The notes under the pieces were generated by a model. The model saw only the letters and a list, made by a program, of their open reading frames with translations, was not told where the DNA came from and did not search any database. From the NCBI GenBank assembly GCA_963822955.1, contig CAWGJS010000008.1, forward strand, positions 434,001 to 498,000: a DNA stretch of 64,000 nucleotides, in the 5' to 3' direction. This DNA comes from JAJYUU01 sp963822955. Lineage in GTDB: Bacteria > Actinomycetota > Actinomycetes > Streptosporangiales > Streptosporangiaceae. Below are positions 8,461 through 16,501 of this stretch, one piece after another. A program made the translations under genes and the position numbers. Every line of letters begins with the position of its first letter. Positions within the stretch are counted from its first letter, which is position 1.

Positions 8461-9102
8461 GTGAAGAAGTACATCTTGTTCGATCACGACGGCGTGCTGG
8501 TCGATACCGAGCACTGGTACTACAAGGCCGGCGAACGTGCGCTAGCCGAGATCGGCCTGCTGTTGGACCCGGACCGGTACCTCCTGGACATGAGCCAAGG
8601 CGCAGGCACCTGGGCCCAAGCCAAGGCGGCTGGAGTTGATGACCGCACCACCGACAGGCTGCGTGAGGTCCGGAACGCCTACTACCAGGAGTACCTGCGG
8701 ATCGAGGCAATCGAGATCGACGGCGTCGTCGAGGCCCTCGCCGAACTGTCGCACCACGTGCGCATGGCGATCGTGACCAGCTCCAAGCGCGAGGACTTCG
8801 AGCTGATCCACCAGGGCCGTCGCATCAGGCAGTACATGGACTTCGTCCTCGTCCGCGACGACTACACGCATGCCAAGCCAGACCCGGAGCCCTACCTGAC
8901 GGCCCTGAACCGGTTCGGAGCCCCGAAGGAAGAGGCCCTGGTCGTCGAGGACTCGTCCAGGGGGCTGCGCTCCGCAGTAGCAGCCGGCATCGACTGCGCC
9001 ATCGTCTACAACGAGTTCACGAAGTCACACGACTTCTCGCAGGCGCACTACCGGGTCCGGATCTTGGCGGAGCTGAAGGACATCATCCTCGGCTCAAGCT
9101 GA
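8461..9102 (+). CDS. HAD-family hydrolase (beta-phosphoglucomutase-like)
   Basis: A 213-residue haloacid-dehalogenase-superfamily enzyme, subfamily IA shape. Motif I is FDHDGVLVDTE (residues 6-16) with the nucleophile and acid/base aspartates; motif II is IVTSSK; motif III/IV lysine and acidic loop appear as HAKPDPEPYL and VVEDSSRGLRSAVAAG. All catalytic residues are present, so it should be an active phosphatase or phosphomutase. GTG 8461 is the start, with GGGAAGGA about eight bases upstream. It lies just before the integrase, on the integrase side of tRNA-Ala, so it may be cargo of an integrated element. Substrate unknown. Confidence 0.88.
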   Translation: MKKYILFDHDGVLVDTEHWYYKAGERALAEIGLLLDPDRYLLDMSQGAGTWAQAKAAGVDDRTTDRLREVRNAYYQEYLRIEAIEIDGVVEALAELSHHVRMAIVTSSKREDFELIHQGRRIRQYMDFVLVRDDYTHAKPDPEPYLTALNRFGAPKEEALVVEDSSRGLRSAVAAGIDCAIVYNEFTKSHDFSQAHYRVRILAELKDIILGSS

Positions 9103-9273
9103 GGCGCACCCAGTCAGCGTGGCCCACCCCACGAAGCGGCTCGATAGGCGCAATGCCCCTCCTGAGGTCAGAACGTCGAACTGCTCAAGCTTGGGCCGTC
9201 GTTGACACCGGCCGCAATGTCCACGCCCGCGATCCCCCACTGCACGGTCATCGGCAGATCCGGCGTCTGAGGG

Positions 9274-10425
9274 CTATTGTCCGGCCGCGAGTAGCTCGCC
9301 CATGACGGTCGCGCCCGTGCGCAGCACTGGCCTCAGTTCCTTCCGGTAGACGAGTTCGGTGGTACGCGTGGTCGAGTGCCCGGCCAGCGCGGCGATCTCC
9401 TCGATGGGGACGCCTGCCTCACTGGCGATGCTGACGAAGGTGTGACGCAGTTCGCGTGGCGTCCACGATTCGCCCAATCCGGCTGCCTTGGTGAGTCGCC
9501 GCATGGAGCGCCTGATGTTATGCGAGTCCAGTTCGGTGCCGATAGACGTGGTGAACACGAGGCCGGTCTCGTGCCAGAGTTCACGCGCCTGCACGCGGTC
9601 GCGCTCCTGCTGCGTCTGGAGACGCCGTAGCGCCTCGACGGCCTGGCCCGCGATCTCCAACGTCCTCCGGGACTTGACGGTCTTCACGTCCCCGTGAGCC
9701 CGTGTCGAGCGCCAGACGTGGATCGTGGCATCGTCAAGGTCTACGTGGTCCCAACGAAGCGCCCGAGCTTCTTCAGGGCGGATGCCCGTCATAACCGAGA
9801 GGATCAGGTAGGAGCCGATGATCGAGTCGGCTTCGGCTGCCTGGACGAGCCTGATCGCCACGTCGCGGGTCATCGCCTTCGACGGGCGTCCTGCTGTCTG
9901 GCCCTGGGGCCGCTCGGCCAGGGCTGCCACGTTCCGCGCAACTAGATCGTGGGCTGCGGCGCGCTGCACGGCGCGGGTGAGCGTGCTGTGAGCGATCTGC
10001 ACAGAGCGGCTGGAGCGGGTCTTGGCGATGCTGACGAGCGCGCGGCGTACGTCAGTGGCGGTCAGATCGCGAAGCGTCCGGCTGCCGAGGATCGCGAGTA
10101 GGGGCGCGACCGCTTCGCGGTAGGTGTGCCTCGTCTTGTCACTGCGTCCGTCGAGCCCGTGGCAAATCCAGTCCTCCACACAATCCCGCACGGAGTAGGT
10201 ACCCGAGGAGCGGACGCCTTGACGCTGTTCGTCTAGCTTCGCCTTCAGCTTCGTCTGAGCCTCGGCCTTTGTCTTGGCCGACACCTTGACCCGGACCCGC
10301 TGACCGTCGATCACCTCGGACGTGACGCCGCGCCAGAGCCCGGCGCATGCCCGGTGCCACTTCGGGTCCCGGCACTCGCCCCGGTGCTCGAAACTGAGCG
10401 ACCCTTGTCCCCTGCGCCCTGCCAT
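9274..10425 (-). CDS. Tyrosine-type site-specific integrase
   Basis: A 383-residue phage/ICE-type tyrosine recombinase. The N-terminal part has an AP2-like/SAM-like arm (AGLWRGVTSEVIDGQRVRVKVSAKTKAEAQTKLK) and a core-binding domain; the catalytic domain shows R in TGIRPEEARAL, K in VKSRRTLEI, HxxR-type ELRHTFVSIA, LAGHST and the nucleophile tyrosine in ELVYRKELRPV. All six catalytic positions seem present, so it is probably active. ATG 10425 follows GAAAGGGA; the longer frame to 10491 has no such site. It starts 117 bases from the 3' end of tRNA-Ala, the usual position for an element integrated in that tRNA. No excisionase or replication gene is visible beside it. Confidence 0.93.
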   Translation of the reverse strand: MAGRRGQGSLSFEHRGECRDPKWHRACAGLWRGVTSEVIDGQRVRVKVSAKTKAEAQTKLKAKLDEQRQGVRSSGTYSVRDCVEDWICHGLDGRSDKTRHTYREAVAPLLAILGSRTLRDLTATDVRRALVSIAKTRSSRSVQIAHSTLTRAVQRAAAHDLVARNVAALAERPQGQTAGRPSKAMTRDVAIRLVQAAEADSIIGSYLILSVMTGIRPEEARALRWDHVDLDDATIHVWRSTRAHGDVKTVKSRRTLEIAGQAVEALRRLQTQQERDRVQARELWHETGLVFTTSIGTELDSHNIRRSMRRLTKAAGLGESWTPRELRHTFVSIASEAGVPIEEIAALAGHSTTRTTELVYRKELRPVLRTGATVMGELLAAGQ

Positions 10426-10541
10426 CTCGTGGTCCCTTTCCCGCTGGTCAGGGCACCACTTTAACTGAGGGGGACCACTATTGGGGACCACCTACTAGAT
10501 CTGCACATCGCGTGTTCCGCATACTCCCAGCTAGATGGGGG

Positions 10542-10614
10542 TGGAGCTAAGGGGACTCGAACCCCTGACCCCCTGCTTGCAAAGCAGGTGCTCTTCCAGC
10601 TGAGCTATAGCCCC
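10542..10614 (-). tRNA. tRNA-Ala (anticodon TGC)
   Basis: A 73-base cloverleaf on the minus strand. The acceptor stem pairs GGGGCTA with TAGCTCC (one G-U), the D-arm has AGCTCAGCTGGAAGAGC, the anticodon arm is CCTGCTTTGCAAGCAGG with anticodon TGC, and the T-arm has GGGGTTCGAGTCCCC. Discriminator is A and CCA is not encoded. It carries the integrase immediately 3' of it, so its 3' half is the likely attB site. Confidence 0.97.
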
Positions 10615-10650
10615 GAATTACGGCGCTCCAAGGGTACCTGGGCAGGGACG

Positions 10651-10743
10651 TTAGCGCTCGCCGGGTTCGGCTGAGTCGGTCTGGACCTCCTGCACCTCTG
10701 GCCGGCAGGGGACGGTGATCTCCTCGGTCAGGCTGCGGCTCAT
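10651..10743 (-). CDS. 30-aa peptide with strong ribosome site
   Basis: A very short frame: ATG 10743 is preceded by GAAAGGAGC with ideal spacing, and the product runs MSRSLTEEITVPCRPEVQEV and ten more residues to a TAA. It is acidic and has one cysteine. It is transcribed from the divergent intergenic region shared with the ankyrin gene. It could be a small functional protein, a leader peptide or a peptide precursor; no processing enzyme is near. The upstream extension of the frame lacks a good start. Confidence 0.45.
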   Translation of the reverse strand: MSRSLTEEITVPCRPEVQEVQTDSAEPGER

Positions 10744-10938
10744 CGGTAGCTCCTTTCGCAGGAGGTCGGGCTTCGCGCGACGCCGGGCGAGTGTAGTCTC
10801 GGACGCGGCGCGCGGGGCGCCGCCGGGTCCGCGGACAGGGCCGAGCCCACCCGAACAAGTTGTAACGAATGGCATTGGCTACTCAGCCTCCTTTCGGCCT
10901 GACGATGCGGACCACAGGCGGTGAAAGGGGGTTGGCAC

Positions 10939-12429
10939 ATGCCATCCGTATCTCTGCCCAACGACGCCAGCCTGGAACAGCTCCGCAAGCAGGCCAAGGA
11001 CGTGCGTGACCTCGCGCGCGCGGGCGTGCGCGGAGCCCTGGATCTCATCGCCGAGCATCACCCGAAGGGCGCGCACCCGGTCACGCTGACCGGCGCGCAG
11101 CTCGTGGTCGCCCGGCACTACGGCTTCGCCTCCTGGGCGCGCGTCCGGCAGTACCTGGAGATGATCGAGCGGTACCGCCGGTCACCCGACGACGTCGACC
11201 AGACCTCCGGCGCGGCGGGCGAGTTCCTCGCGTTCGCGTGCCTGCGCTTCGGCGGCGACGATGAGCCTTCGCGCTGGGAACGGGCGGCCCAGGTGCTGGC
11301 CGCCTGCCCGGAGCTGACCCGCTCCAGCATCCACGTCGCGGCCGCCGCGGCGGACGAGGCGTCGGTTCGGGCGCAGCTCGCGGCCGACCCGGCGCTAGCC
11401 AGCCGCGAGGGCGGCCCGTACGGCTGGGAGCCGCTGCTCTACCTCGCGAGCGCACGGCACAACCCCCGGATCAGCCAGGAAGCCACGCTCGGTACCGCGC
11501 GTGCGCTCCTGGAGCACGGCGCCGACCCGAACGCCGGGTACCTGTGGCACGGCCTGTACCCGCCGTACACAGCTGCGACCTGCGTGCTGGGCAGCCACGA
11601 CGAGGACGAGCACCCGCACGCGTTCGCGCTGGCCGGGCTGCTGCTGGCCGCGGGCGCCGACGCGAACGACGGCCAGTTGCTGTATGACCGCCAGTTCGGC
11701 AGCGACGACCGGCACCTGGTGCTGCTGTTCGAGCACGGTCTCGGCCGCGGGGACGGCGGGCCGTGGGCGGCGCGGTTCGGGGACATGGCCGACTCGCCGC
11801 GGGAGATGCTGCGCGCGCAGCTGTGGTGGGCGATCGTGCACGACATGGGCGACCGGGTCCGGTTGCTGGTGCGGCACGGCGTCGACTTCCGCACGCCGTA
11901 CGCGGCACCGGGCGGGCGACCGACGGCGCTGCGGAACTCCGACGGGCTCACCCCGGCCGAGCTGGCGAAGCTGAGCGGGTACCCGGAGCTGGCCGAGTGG
12001 CTGGTCGCCCACGGCGCCGACCCGCCGACGCTCGACGAGGTCAACTCGCTGATCGCCGCCGTCCTGGCCGGCGACCGGGATACCGCGACGCGGCTGCGGG
12101 CCCACGCCCGCGAGGCGCGCGCGCGGCGACCCGGCCTGATGGCCTGGGCGGCATCCGGCCGCAAGCTCGATGCGATTGTGCTGCTGGCCGAGCTCGGTTT
12201 CGACGTGAACGCCCGCGGCCGGCTCGACATCCCACTCGAGCAGCAGTGGTTCACTCCGCTGCACGAGGCAGCCCAGACTGGCGACGTGGAGATGGCCCAG
12301 CTGCTGCTGGGGCTGGGCGCCGACCCGAACATCAGGAGCGAATGGGGCGCGACGCCGCTGGAAAGCGCCCGCGAGCATGGCCGGGAGGCCGTCGCCGAGC
12401 TGCTGGCACCCTCGACCGGGCCAGCCTGA
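10939..12429 (+). CDS. Ankyrin-repeat protein
   Basis: A 496-residue cytoplasmic protein. The first 90 residues (PSVSLPNDASLEQLRKQAKDVRDLARAG) match the helical N-terminal region seen in actinobacterial ankyrin proteins; the rest holds ankyrin helices with the typical turns, for example ALLEHGADPNAG (about 195), LLLAAGADANDG (about 240), LLVRHGVDFRTP (about 315), LAEWLVAHGADPPT (about 355), LAELGFDVNARG (about 420) and LLLGLGADPNIRSEWGATPLESAREHG near the end. The repeats indicate protein binding. ATG 10939 has GAAAGGGGG upstream; a GTG at 10921 is the alternative. Partner unknown. Confidence 0.9.
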   Translation: MPSVSLPNDASLEQLRKQAKDVRDLARAGVRGALDLIAEHHPKGAHPVTLTGAQLVVARHYGFASWARVRQYLEMIERYRRSPDDVDQTSGAAGEFLAFACLRFGGDDEPSRWERAAQVLAACPELTRSSIHVAAAAADEASVRAQLAADPALASREGGPYGWEPLLYLASARHNPRISQEATLGTARALLEHGADPNAGYLWHGLYPPYTAATCVLGSHDEDEHPHAFALAGLLLAAGADANDGQLLYDRQFGSDDRHLVLLFEHGLGRGDGGPWAARFGDMADSPREMLRAQLWWAIVHDMGDRVRLLVRHGVDFRTPYAAPGGRPTALRNSDGLTPAELAKLSGYPELAEWLVAHGADPPTLDEVNSLIAAVLAGDRDTATRLRAHAREARARRPGLMAWAASGRKLDAIVLLAELGFDVNARGRLDIPLEQQWFTPLHEAAQTGDVEMAQLLLGLGADPNIRSEWGATPLESAREHGREAVAELLAPSTGPA

Positions 12430-12445
12430 TCGGGTCGGCCCGATC

Positions 12446-13128
12446 ATGTCCATCTCGGCGTCAGCCCTCGGCGCATGGATCAGGTACTCGCCGTTCCGCA
12501 ATACTTCTACGTCTGCCGCTAGCGGCGTCGACGCTGATGAGATCCCGCGTGACGAGCCGGCACCGGATCGTGGCCAGGCCGGAGCGCCGATCAGTGACGA
12601 TCTGCTCGACCTGCTGCACACGGCCGGGCCGACAAGGCTGGCGGCGACGCTGCACCAGTGGCTCGACATCGGGGCGCTAGCAGCGTCCGTGCTGGGATCA
12701 GCGCGCCGGGCCGGGCTGGGCGGACTGGGCCTGCTCATAGACGCAGTCAGCGAGAAGACGCGCGCCGGGCATGTTGCCTCGGAGATCCGCTTCGCACGAC
12801 CGGGGACGTACCAGATCGACCACCGCTCAGAGCTGCGTCGCCGGCCCACGACGATCGCGTGCGATGGGCAGCGCCACTGGGAGGTCTATTCCGACAAGAT
12901 CACCAGCGGACCTGCCCAGGGACCACCACACGACATCGGCAACGTCGTAGACCCATCCTGTCTCCTGCAATGCACGCTGGCATCATCCTGCGCCTGACCG
13001 ACTACATCGGCGACAAGCCAGTCCAGCGTTATGAGCTGCGTGACGTTACCACCCGCGTCGGCGACTTCCGGCCGACCATGCCGGCTGGCCTGGTGGTCAC
13101 TGAGCGGGCCTGGCGATACCGAAGATAA
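12446..13128 (+). pseudogene. Frameshifted LolA-like lipoprotein-carrier-type gene
   Basis: Two adjoining frames carry pieces of one protein. The first (from ATG 12446 to 12997) contains FARPGTYQIDHRSELRRRP, TTIACDGQRHWEVYSDKIT and DIGNVVDPSCLLQC; the second (from about 12974 to 13128) continues HAGIILRLTDYIGDKPVQRYELRDVTTRVGDFRPTMPAG. These are the middle and C-terminal strands of an actinobacterial LolA-like fold protein (the LLRLTxYxxxKPVxRYELRDV pattern). They are in different frames and the connecting part normally present between them is missing, so the gene has a frameshift plus deletion. The 5' third is not recognisable. Confidence 0.6.
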
Positions 13129-13137
13129 GGCGCGGTC

Positions 13138-13917
13138 CTACAGCCCGGTGGTCCGGTGCTCGGACCGGGTCTGGGCAGGCACGTTGACCTCGGCCGGGTG
13201 CGCGTGCGGCCCGGCACCATCGCCCGATGGCAGCAGCGCGGGGACGTCAGCGATGCTGCCGAGAATGTGAGTTGCCCCGGCGGCTCGCAGCCGGGCCGCC
13301 GAGTGCGGCCCCGTCAGGACGCCGGCCACGATGCTGGCGCCTGCCCGCCGGCCGCTATCGACTCCGGCGCCGGTGCCGTGGATAACTGCAACCTCCGCGA
13401 CAGCTTCGGTGCCCGACTGCAGCACCGCTGTCAGCACGAGGTCTGGCGCAGGAAAGCCTCTCGGTACATCCTGCGCGCTCAGCACGATGTCAACGGACCG
13501 CCGCAACCCGGCGACGTCGAGGATGACATCCGCGATCCTGCGCGGCAGGCTCGTCAGCACGGCAATCTGGCAGCCCGTCTCCCGGAGCTGATCCAGCACC
13601 TGCACCGCTCCGGGCACCGGCTGAATAACGACGCGGCGGATGGCGTCGACCAGTGCGCGGTCAAACGCCAGATGAGCGGCCTGGGCACGCGCCTCGTTGT
13701 CGGGGAACAGCATCCGGAGCACGTCGCCGGGCGCCTGCCCGCGCGCCTGATGAACCTGAGTCATGCGCCGGGCAAATGCACTGGTCCCGCTGACCACGCC
13801 CTGGGTCGCGATGGCCTCGGCAAAGCAGCGCTCAATGAGGCCTTCATCAGGTACCACGGTCCCGATCAGGCCGCAGCAGGCGAGCGTTATGCCCGGCTTA
13901 TCAGGCGCGCCGTTCAT
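13138..13917 (-). CDS. HAD-fold (phosphonatase-like) protein lacking catalytic aspartates
   Basis: A 259-residue protein of the PhnX-like HAD group. The fold is kept: cap region SAFARRMTQVHQARGQAPGDVLRMLF, the motif II-like AVLTSLPRR, APDLVLTAVLQ and GRRAGASIVAGVLTGPHSAARLRAAGATHILGS. However, motif I reads ACCGLIGT where active relatives have the nucleophile aspartate (glycine at residue 16), and motif IV reads IHGTGAG where GDTxxD is expected. All key acidic residues are therefore gone. It may be a non-catalytic binding protein or a gene early in decay. Start ATG 13917 gives a normal length; it follows DLW-39 by 20 bases on the same strand. Confidence 0.8.
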   Translation of the reverse strand: MNGAPDKPGITLACCGLIGTVVPDEGLIERCFAEAIATQGVVSGTSAFARRMTQVHQARGQAPGDVLRMLFPDNEARAQAAHLAFDRALVDAIRRVVIQPVPGAVQVLDQLRETGCQIAVLTSLPRRIADVILDVAGLRRSVDIVLSAQDVPRGFPAPDLVLTAVLQSGTEAVAEVAVIHGTGAGVDSGRRAGASIVAGVLTGPHSAARLRAAGATHILGSIADVPALLPSGDGAGPHAHPAEVNVPAQTRSEHRTTGL

Positions 13918-13937
13918 TCGCACGGCGGACGCGCGGG

Positions 13938-14057
13938 TCAGTCGTCGGCCGTCGTCGCCTCGGTCCACAGGTCAAGCTCAGCCCGGTCCGCCTGGACCTT
14001 CCGCCACACGGCGAATGCGCTGAGTCCGAGGACAACGACCACGAGCAGCTTCTTCAC
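13938..14057 (-). CDS. DLW-39 family protein
   Basis: A 39-residue protein, the exact length that names this actinobacterial family. It has one N-terminal membrane segment (KKLLVVVVLGLSAFAVW), a short basic turn, then the hallmark DRAELDLWTEAT. GTG 14057 is preceded by GGAGGGA. In relatives it lies close to the gyrA/tRNA region of the chromosome, consistent with its presence here. Its role is unknown; the membrane segment plus conserved DLW box suggests a small membrane-bound partner protein. Confidence 0.9.
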   Translation of the reverse strand: MKKLLVVVVLGLSAFAVWRKVQADRAELDLWTEATTADD

Positions 14058-14147
14058 GATGCTTGATCCCTCCGGCTCCGGACTGCGGAAGGCCGCTGGT
14101 GTGCCCGCGACCCCCCACGACACCATTGCAGCCTAGCAAGCCGGTCC

Positions 14148-15758
14148 TCAGCGTGGCCGGGCCACGCGCGTCTCGTCCCACACCGGCTCTGGTGACTCAT
14201 ATACCGTCCCGTCGGCGCCGAATACCATGAACCGGTCAAAAGACTTGGCAAACCAGCGATCATGGGTGACGGCGAGAACCGTACCCAGGTAGAGCTCCAG
14301 GCCGTCCTGAAGCGCGTCGGCGCTGGCCAGGTCGAGGTTATCCGTCGGCTCGTCGAGCAGGAGGAGCGTCGACCCTGCCAGCTCGAGCAGCAGGATCTGC
14401 AGCCGGGCCTGCTGCCCGCCGGAGAGCGTCACGAACGGCTGCCGCGAGCAGCTTGTGAGCTCATAGCGCGACAATGCGGACATCGCCTCGTTGATCAGCA
14501 GCGCATGCTCGGTCATCAGGACCTCGAGCGGCGTGCGGCCTGCCAGGTCAGGGCGGGTATGCGTCTGGGCGAACATTCCCGGCACCACCCGCGCTCCGAG
14601 CCTGGCCACGCCCTGATGCGCGACGCTCTCGTCGCCGCCGAGCAAGCGGAGGAAGTGCGACTTACCGGAGCCGTTCGAGCCAAGGACGGCGACTCGCTCG
14701 CCGTACCAGACCTCCATGTCAAACGGCCGCATCAGCCCCGTCAGCTCCAGCTGCTCGCAGATCACCGCGCGCTTCCCCGTCCGGGCGCCGCGCAGCCGCA
14801 TCTTTACGTTCTGCTCCCTGGGCGCAACCTCCGGCGGCCCCGCTTCCTCGAACTTGCGCAGCCGGGTCACTGCCGCCTGGTACCTCGACGCCATGGCGTC
14901 GTTATAGGACGCCTTCTGCTTGTACATCAGCATGAGCTGGCGGAGCTTCTCGTGCTCCTCGTCCCAGCGCCTGCGCAGCTCATCGAGCCGCTCGTTGCGC
15001 TCTCGCCTGGCCTGCGCGTACGTGGCGAAGCCGCCGCCGTGCACCCAGCAATGCCCGTCCTCCACCGTAATGATCCGCTGTGCACAGGCGGCAAGCAGCT
15101 CGCGATCGTGGCTAACCAGAAGCACGGTCTTAGGCGTCGCAGCTAGCTGCTCCTCCAGCCACACCTTGCCCGGTACGTCGAGGTAGTTGTCTGGCTCATC
15201 CAGCAGCAGGACCTCGTCGTTGCCGCGGAGCATGGACTCCAGAACCAGCCGCTTCTGCTCGCCGCCGGAGAGCGTCGCCACCTCGCGCCACCGGCAGGCG
15301 TCATAGCCGATGCCGAGTGCCGCCACACAGCAGGCGTCGAAGTGGACCTCGGCCTCGTAGCCGCCAGCATCGCCCCACTCTGCAAGCGCGGTCGCATACC
15401 GCATCTGCGTCGGCTCGTCATCCCGCTCCATCATTGCCAGCTCCGCGGCATCCAGCCGCTCGGCCGCCGTCTGCACTCGTGGCGGCGAGATCGACAACAG
15501 CAGGTCCCGCACCGTGCTGTCGTCCCGGATGCCGCCCACGAACTGCCGCATCACTCCAAGTCCCCCGCTTGAGCTCACGCTCCCGGATTGCGGCACGAGA
15601 TCACCGGAAACGAGGCGCATGAGCGTGGTCTTGCCCGCCCCGTTCGGGCCGACGAGAGCGGCGACCACGCCGTCACCAACCCGGAAGGAGACGTCATCTA
15701 GCAGCACCCGCCCGTCGGGCAGGGTATGGCTCACGTGCGCCGCTTCCACGTGGCCCAT
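14148..15758 (-). CDS. ABC-F family ATPase
   Basis: A 536-residue soluble protein with two ABC cassettes and no membrane domain. Cassette 1: Walker A GPNGAGKTTL (about 38), signature LSGGEQKRL, Walker B LLLDEPDNYLD, H-loop SHDREL. A charged linker (RRERNERLDELRRRWDEEHEKLRQL) follows, as in ABC-F proteins that act on ribosomes. Cassette 2: GSNGSGKSHF, LSGGQQARL, LLLDEPTDNLD, THDRWF. ABC-F members tune translation (EttA-like) or protect ribosomes from antibiotics; the short linker does not let me choose. ATG 15758 is preceded by GGAG and is divergent from the DUF1707 gene with 29 bases between. Confidence 0.93.
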   Translation of the reverse strand: MGHVEAAHVSHTLPDGRVLLDDVSFRVGDGVVAALVGPNGAGKTTLMRLVSGDLVPQSGSVSSSGGLGVMRQFVGGIRDDSTVRDLLLSISPPRVQTAAERLDAAELAMMERDDEPTQMRYATALAEWGDAGGYEAEVHFDACCVAALGIGYDACRWREVATLSGGEQKRLVLESMLRGNDEVLLLDEPDNYLDVPGKVWLEEQLAATPKTVLLVSHDRELLAACAQRIITVEDGHCWVHGGGFATYAQARRERNERLDELRRRWDEEHEKLRQLMLMYKQKASYNDAMASRYQAAVTRLRKFEEAGPPEVAPREQNVKMRLRGARTGKRAVICEQLELTGLMRPFDMEVWYGERVAVLGSNGSGKSHFLRLLGGDESVAHQGVARLGARVVPGMFAQTHTRPDLAGRTPLEVLMTEHALLINEAMSALSRYELTSCSRQPFVTLSGGQQARLQILLLELAGSTLLLLDEPTDNLDLASADALQDGLELYLGTVLAVTHDRWFAKSFDRFMVFGADGTVYESPEPVWDETRVARPR

Positions 15759-15787
15759 TACGTCTCCAGTTCCATCGAGCGGCAGGT

Positions 15788-16501
15788 ATGCCTGACAATA
15801 ACTGCATGGACCCCCTGGGTTTCAACGCGAATTCCCGGCTCCGGGCCTCGGATGCCGACCGCGATAGCGCCGCCGCGGTGCTGAACAACGCGCTGGCCGA
15901 GGGTCGGCTCACCCCCGAGGAGCACTCCGAGCGGCTGGATTCCGTCTATGCCGCCAAGACGCACGCCGAGCTGGTGCCGCTGCTCGATGACCTGCCCGGC
16001 CAGCATGCCGTGGCGCTCCAGGGCCCCGGACCGTCCGCCGAGCTAGCCAGGCCTGGCTATGGCGGCCGCATTGCCGCGATCTTCGGGGGCGCCACGCGCA
16101 AGGGCGCCTGGCACGCCGAGCCTGTGATCAGCGTGCTGACCGTCTTCGGCGGCACGGAACTGGACTTCCGCGACGCGATCCTGCCCGGTAAGGAGATCAT
16201 CCTGAAGTCCACCACGGTCCTGGGCGGCGTGGAGATAATCGTGCCGCCCGAGATGCGCGTGGTCGATAACGGCATCGCCATACTCGGCGGCAGGCAGATC
16301 ACCGGGAACCCCGGCGAGGCCGCCGGCCCCGACGCCCCCGTGCTACGAGTCGAGGGCACGTGCGTGCTGGGCGGCATCGAAGTCAAGCGCAAGTCCCGGA
16401 AACCGCCGAAAGCTCTCAATCGCGGCAAGGGCATGAACGTGAGCATCGAGTCGGGCGGGTTTCCAGTCGTCCGGATCCGGCCAGGCGACCACGAGGATTA
16501 G
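15788..16501 (+). CDS. DUF1707 and LiaF-like domain protein
   Basis: A 237-residue protein without a signal peptide. Residues about 17-70 are the DUF1707 SHOCT-like domain (RLRASDADRDSAAAVLNNALAEGRLTPEEHSERLDSVYAAKTHAEL). Residues about 90-210 form the beta-helical cell-wall-active-antibiotic response domain of LiaF type, with IAAIFGGATRKG, VISVLTVFGGTELDFRDA, TTVLGGVEIIVPP and GTCVLGGIEVKRKS. LiaF relatives repress envelope-stress two-component systems; no such partner is near. Start at 15788 or at the ATG 15806. Its stop overlaps the convergent VWA gene by four bases. Confidence 0.88.
   Translation: MPDNNCMDPLGFNANSRLRASDADRDSAAAVLNNALAEGRLTPEEHSERLDSVYAAKTHAELVPLLDDLPGQHAVALQGPGPSAELARPGYGGRIAAIFGGATRKGAWHAEPVISVLTVFGGTELDFRDAILPGKEIILKSTTVLGGVEIIVPPEMRVVDNGIAILGGRQITGNPGEAAGPDAPVLRVEGTCVLGGIEVKRKSRKPPKALNRGKGMNVSIESGGFPVVRIRPGDHED

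Noticed and set aside
9168..9251. A 27-codon minus-strand ORF after the integrase (MTVQWGIAGVDIAAGVNDGP)
   Set aside because: No ribosome site and no similarity to excisionases; length is within chance.
11395..12849. A 484-residue open frame antisense to the ankyrin gene
   Set aside because: Shadow frame with repetitive arginine/alanine composition; the plus frame has the ankyrin repeats and a ribosome site.
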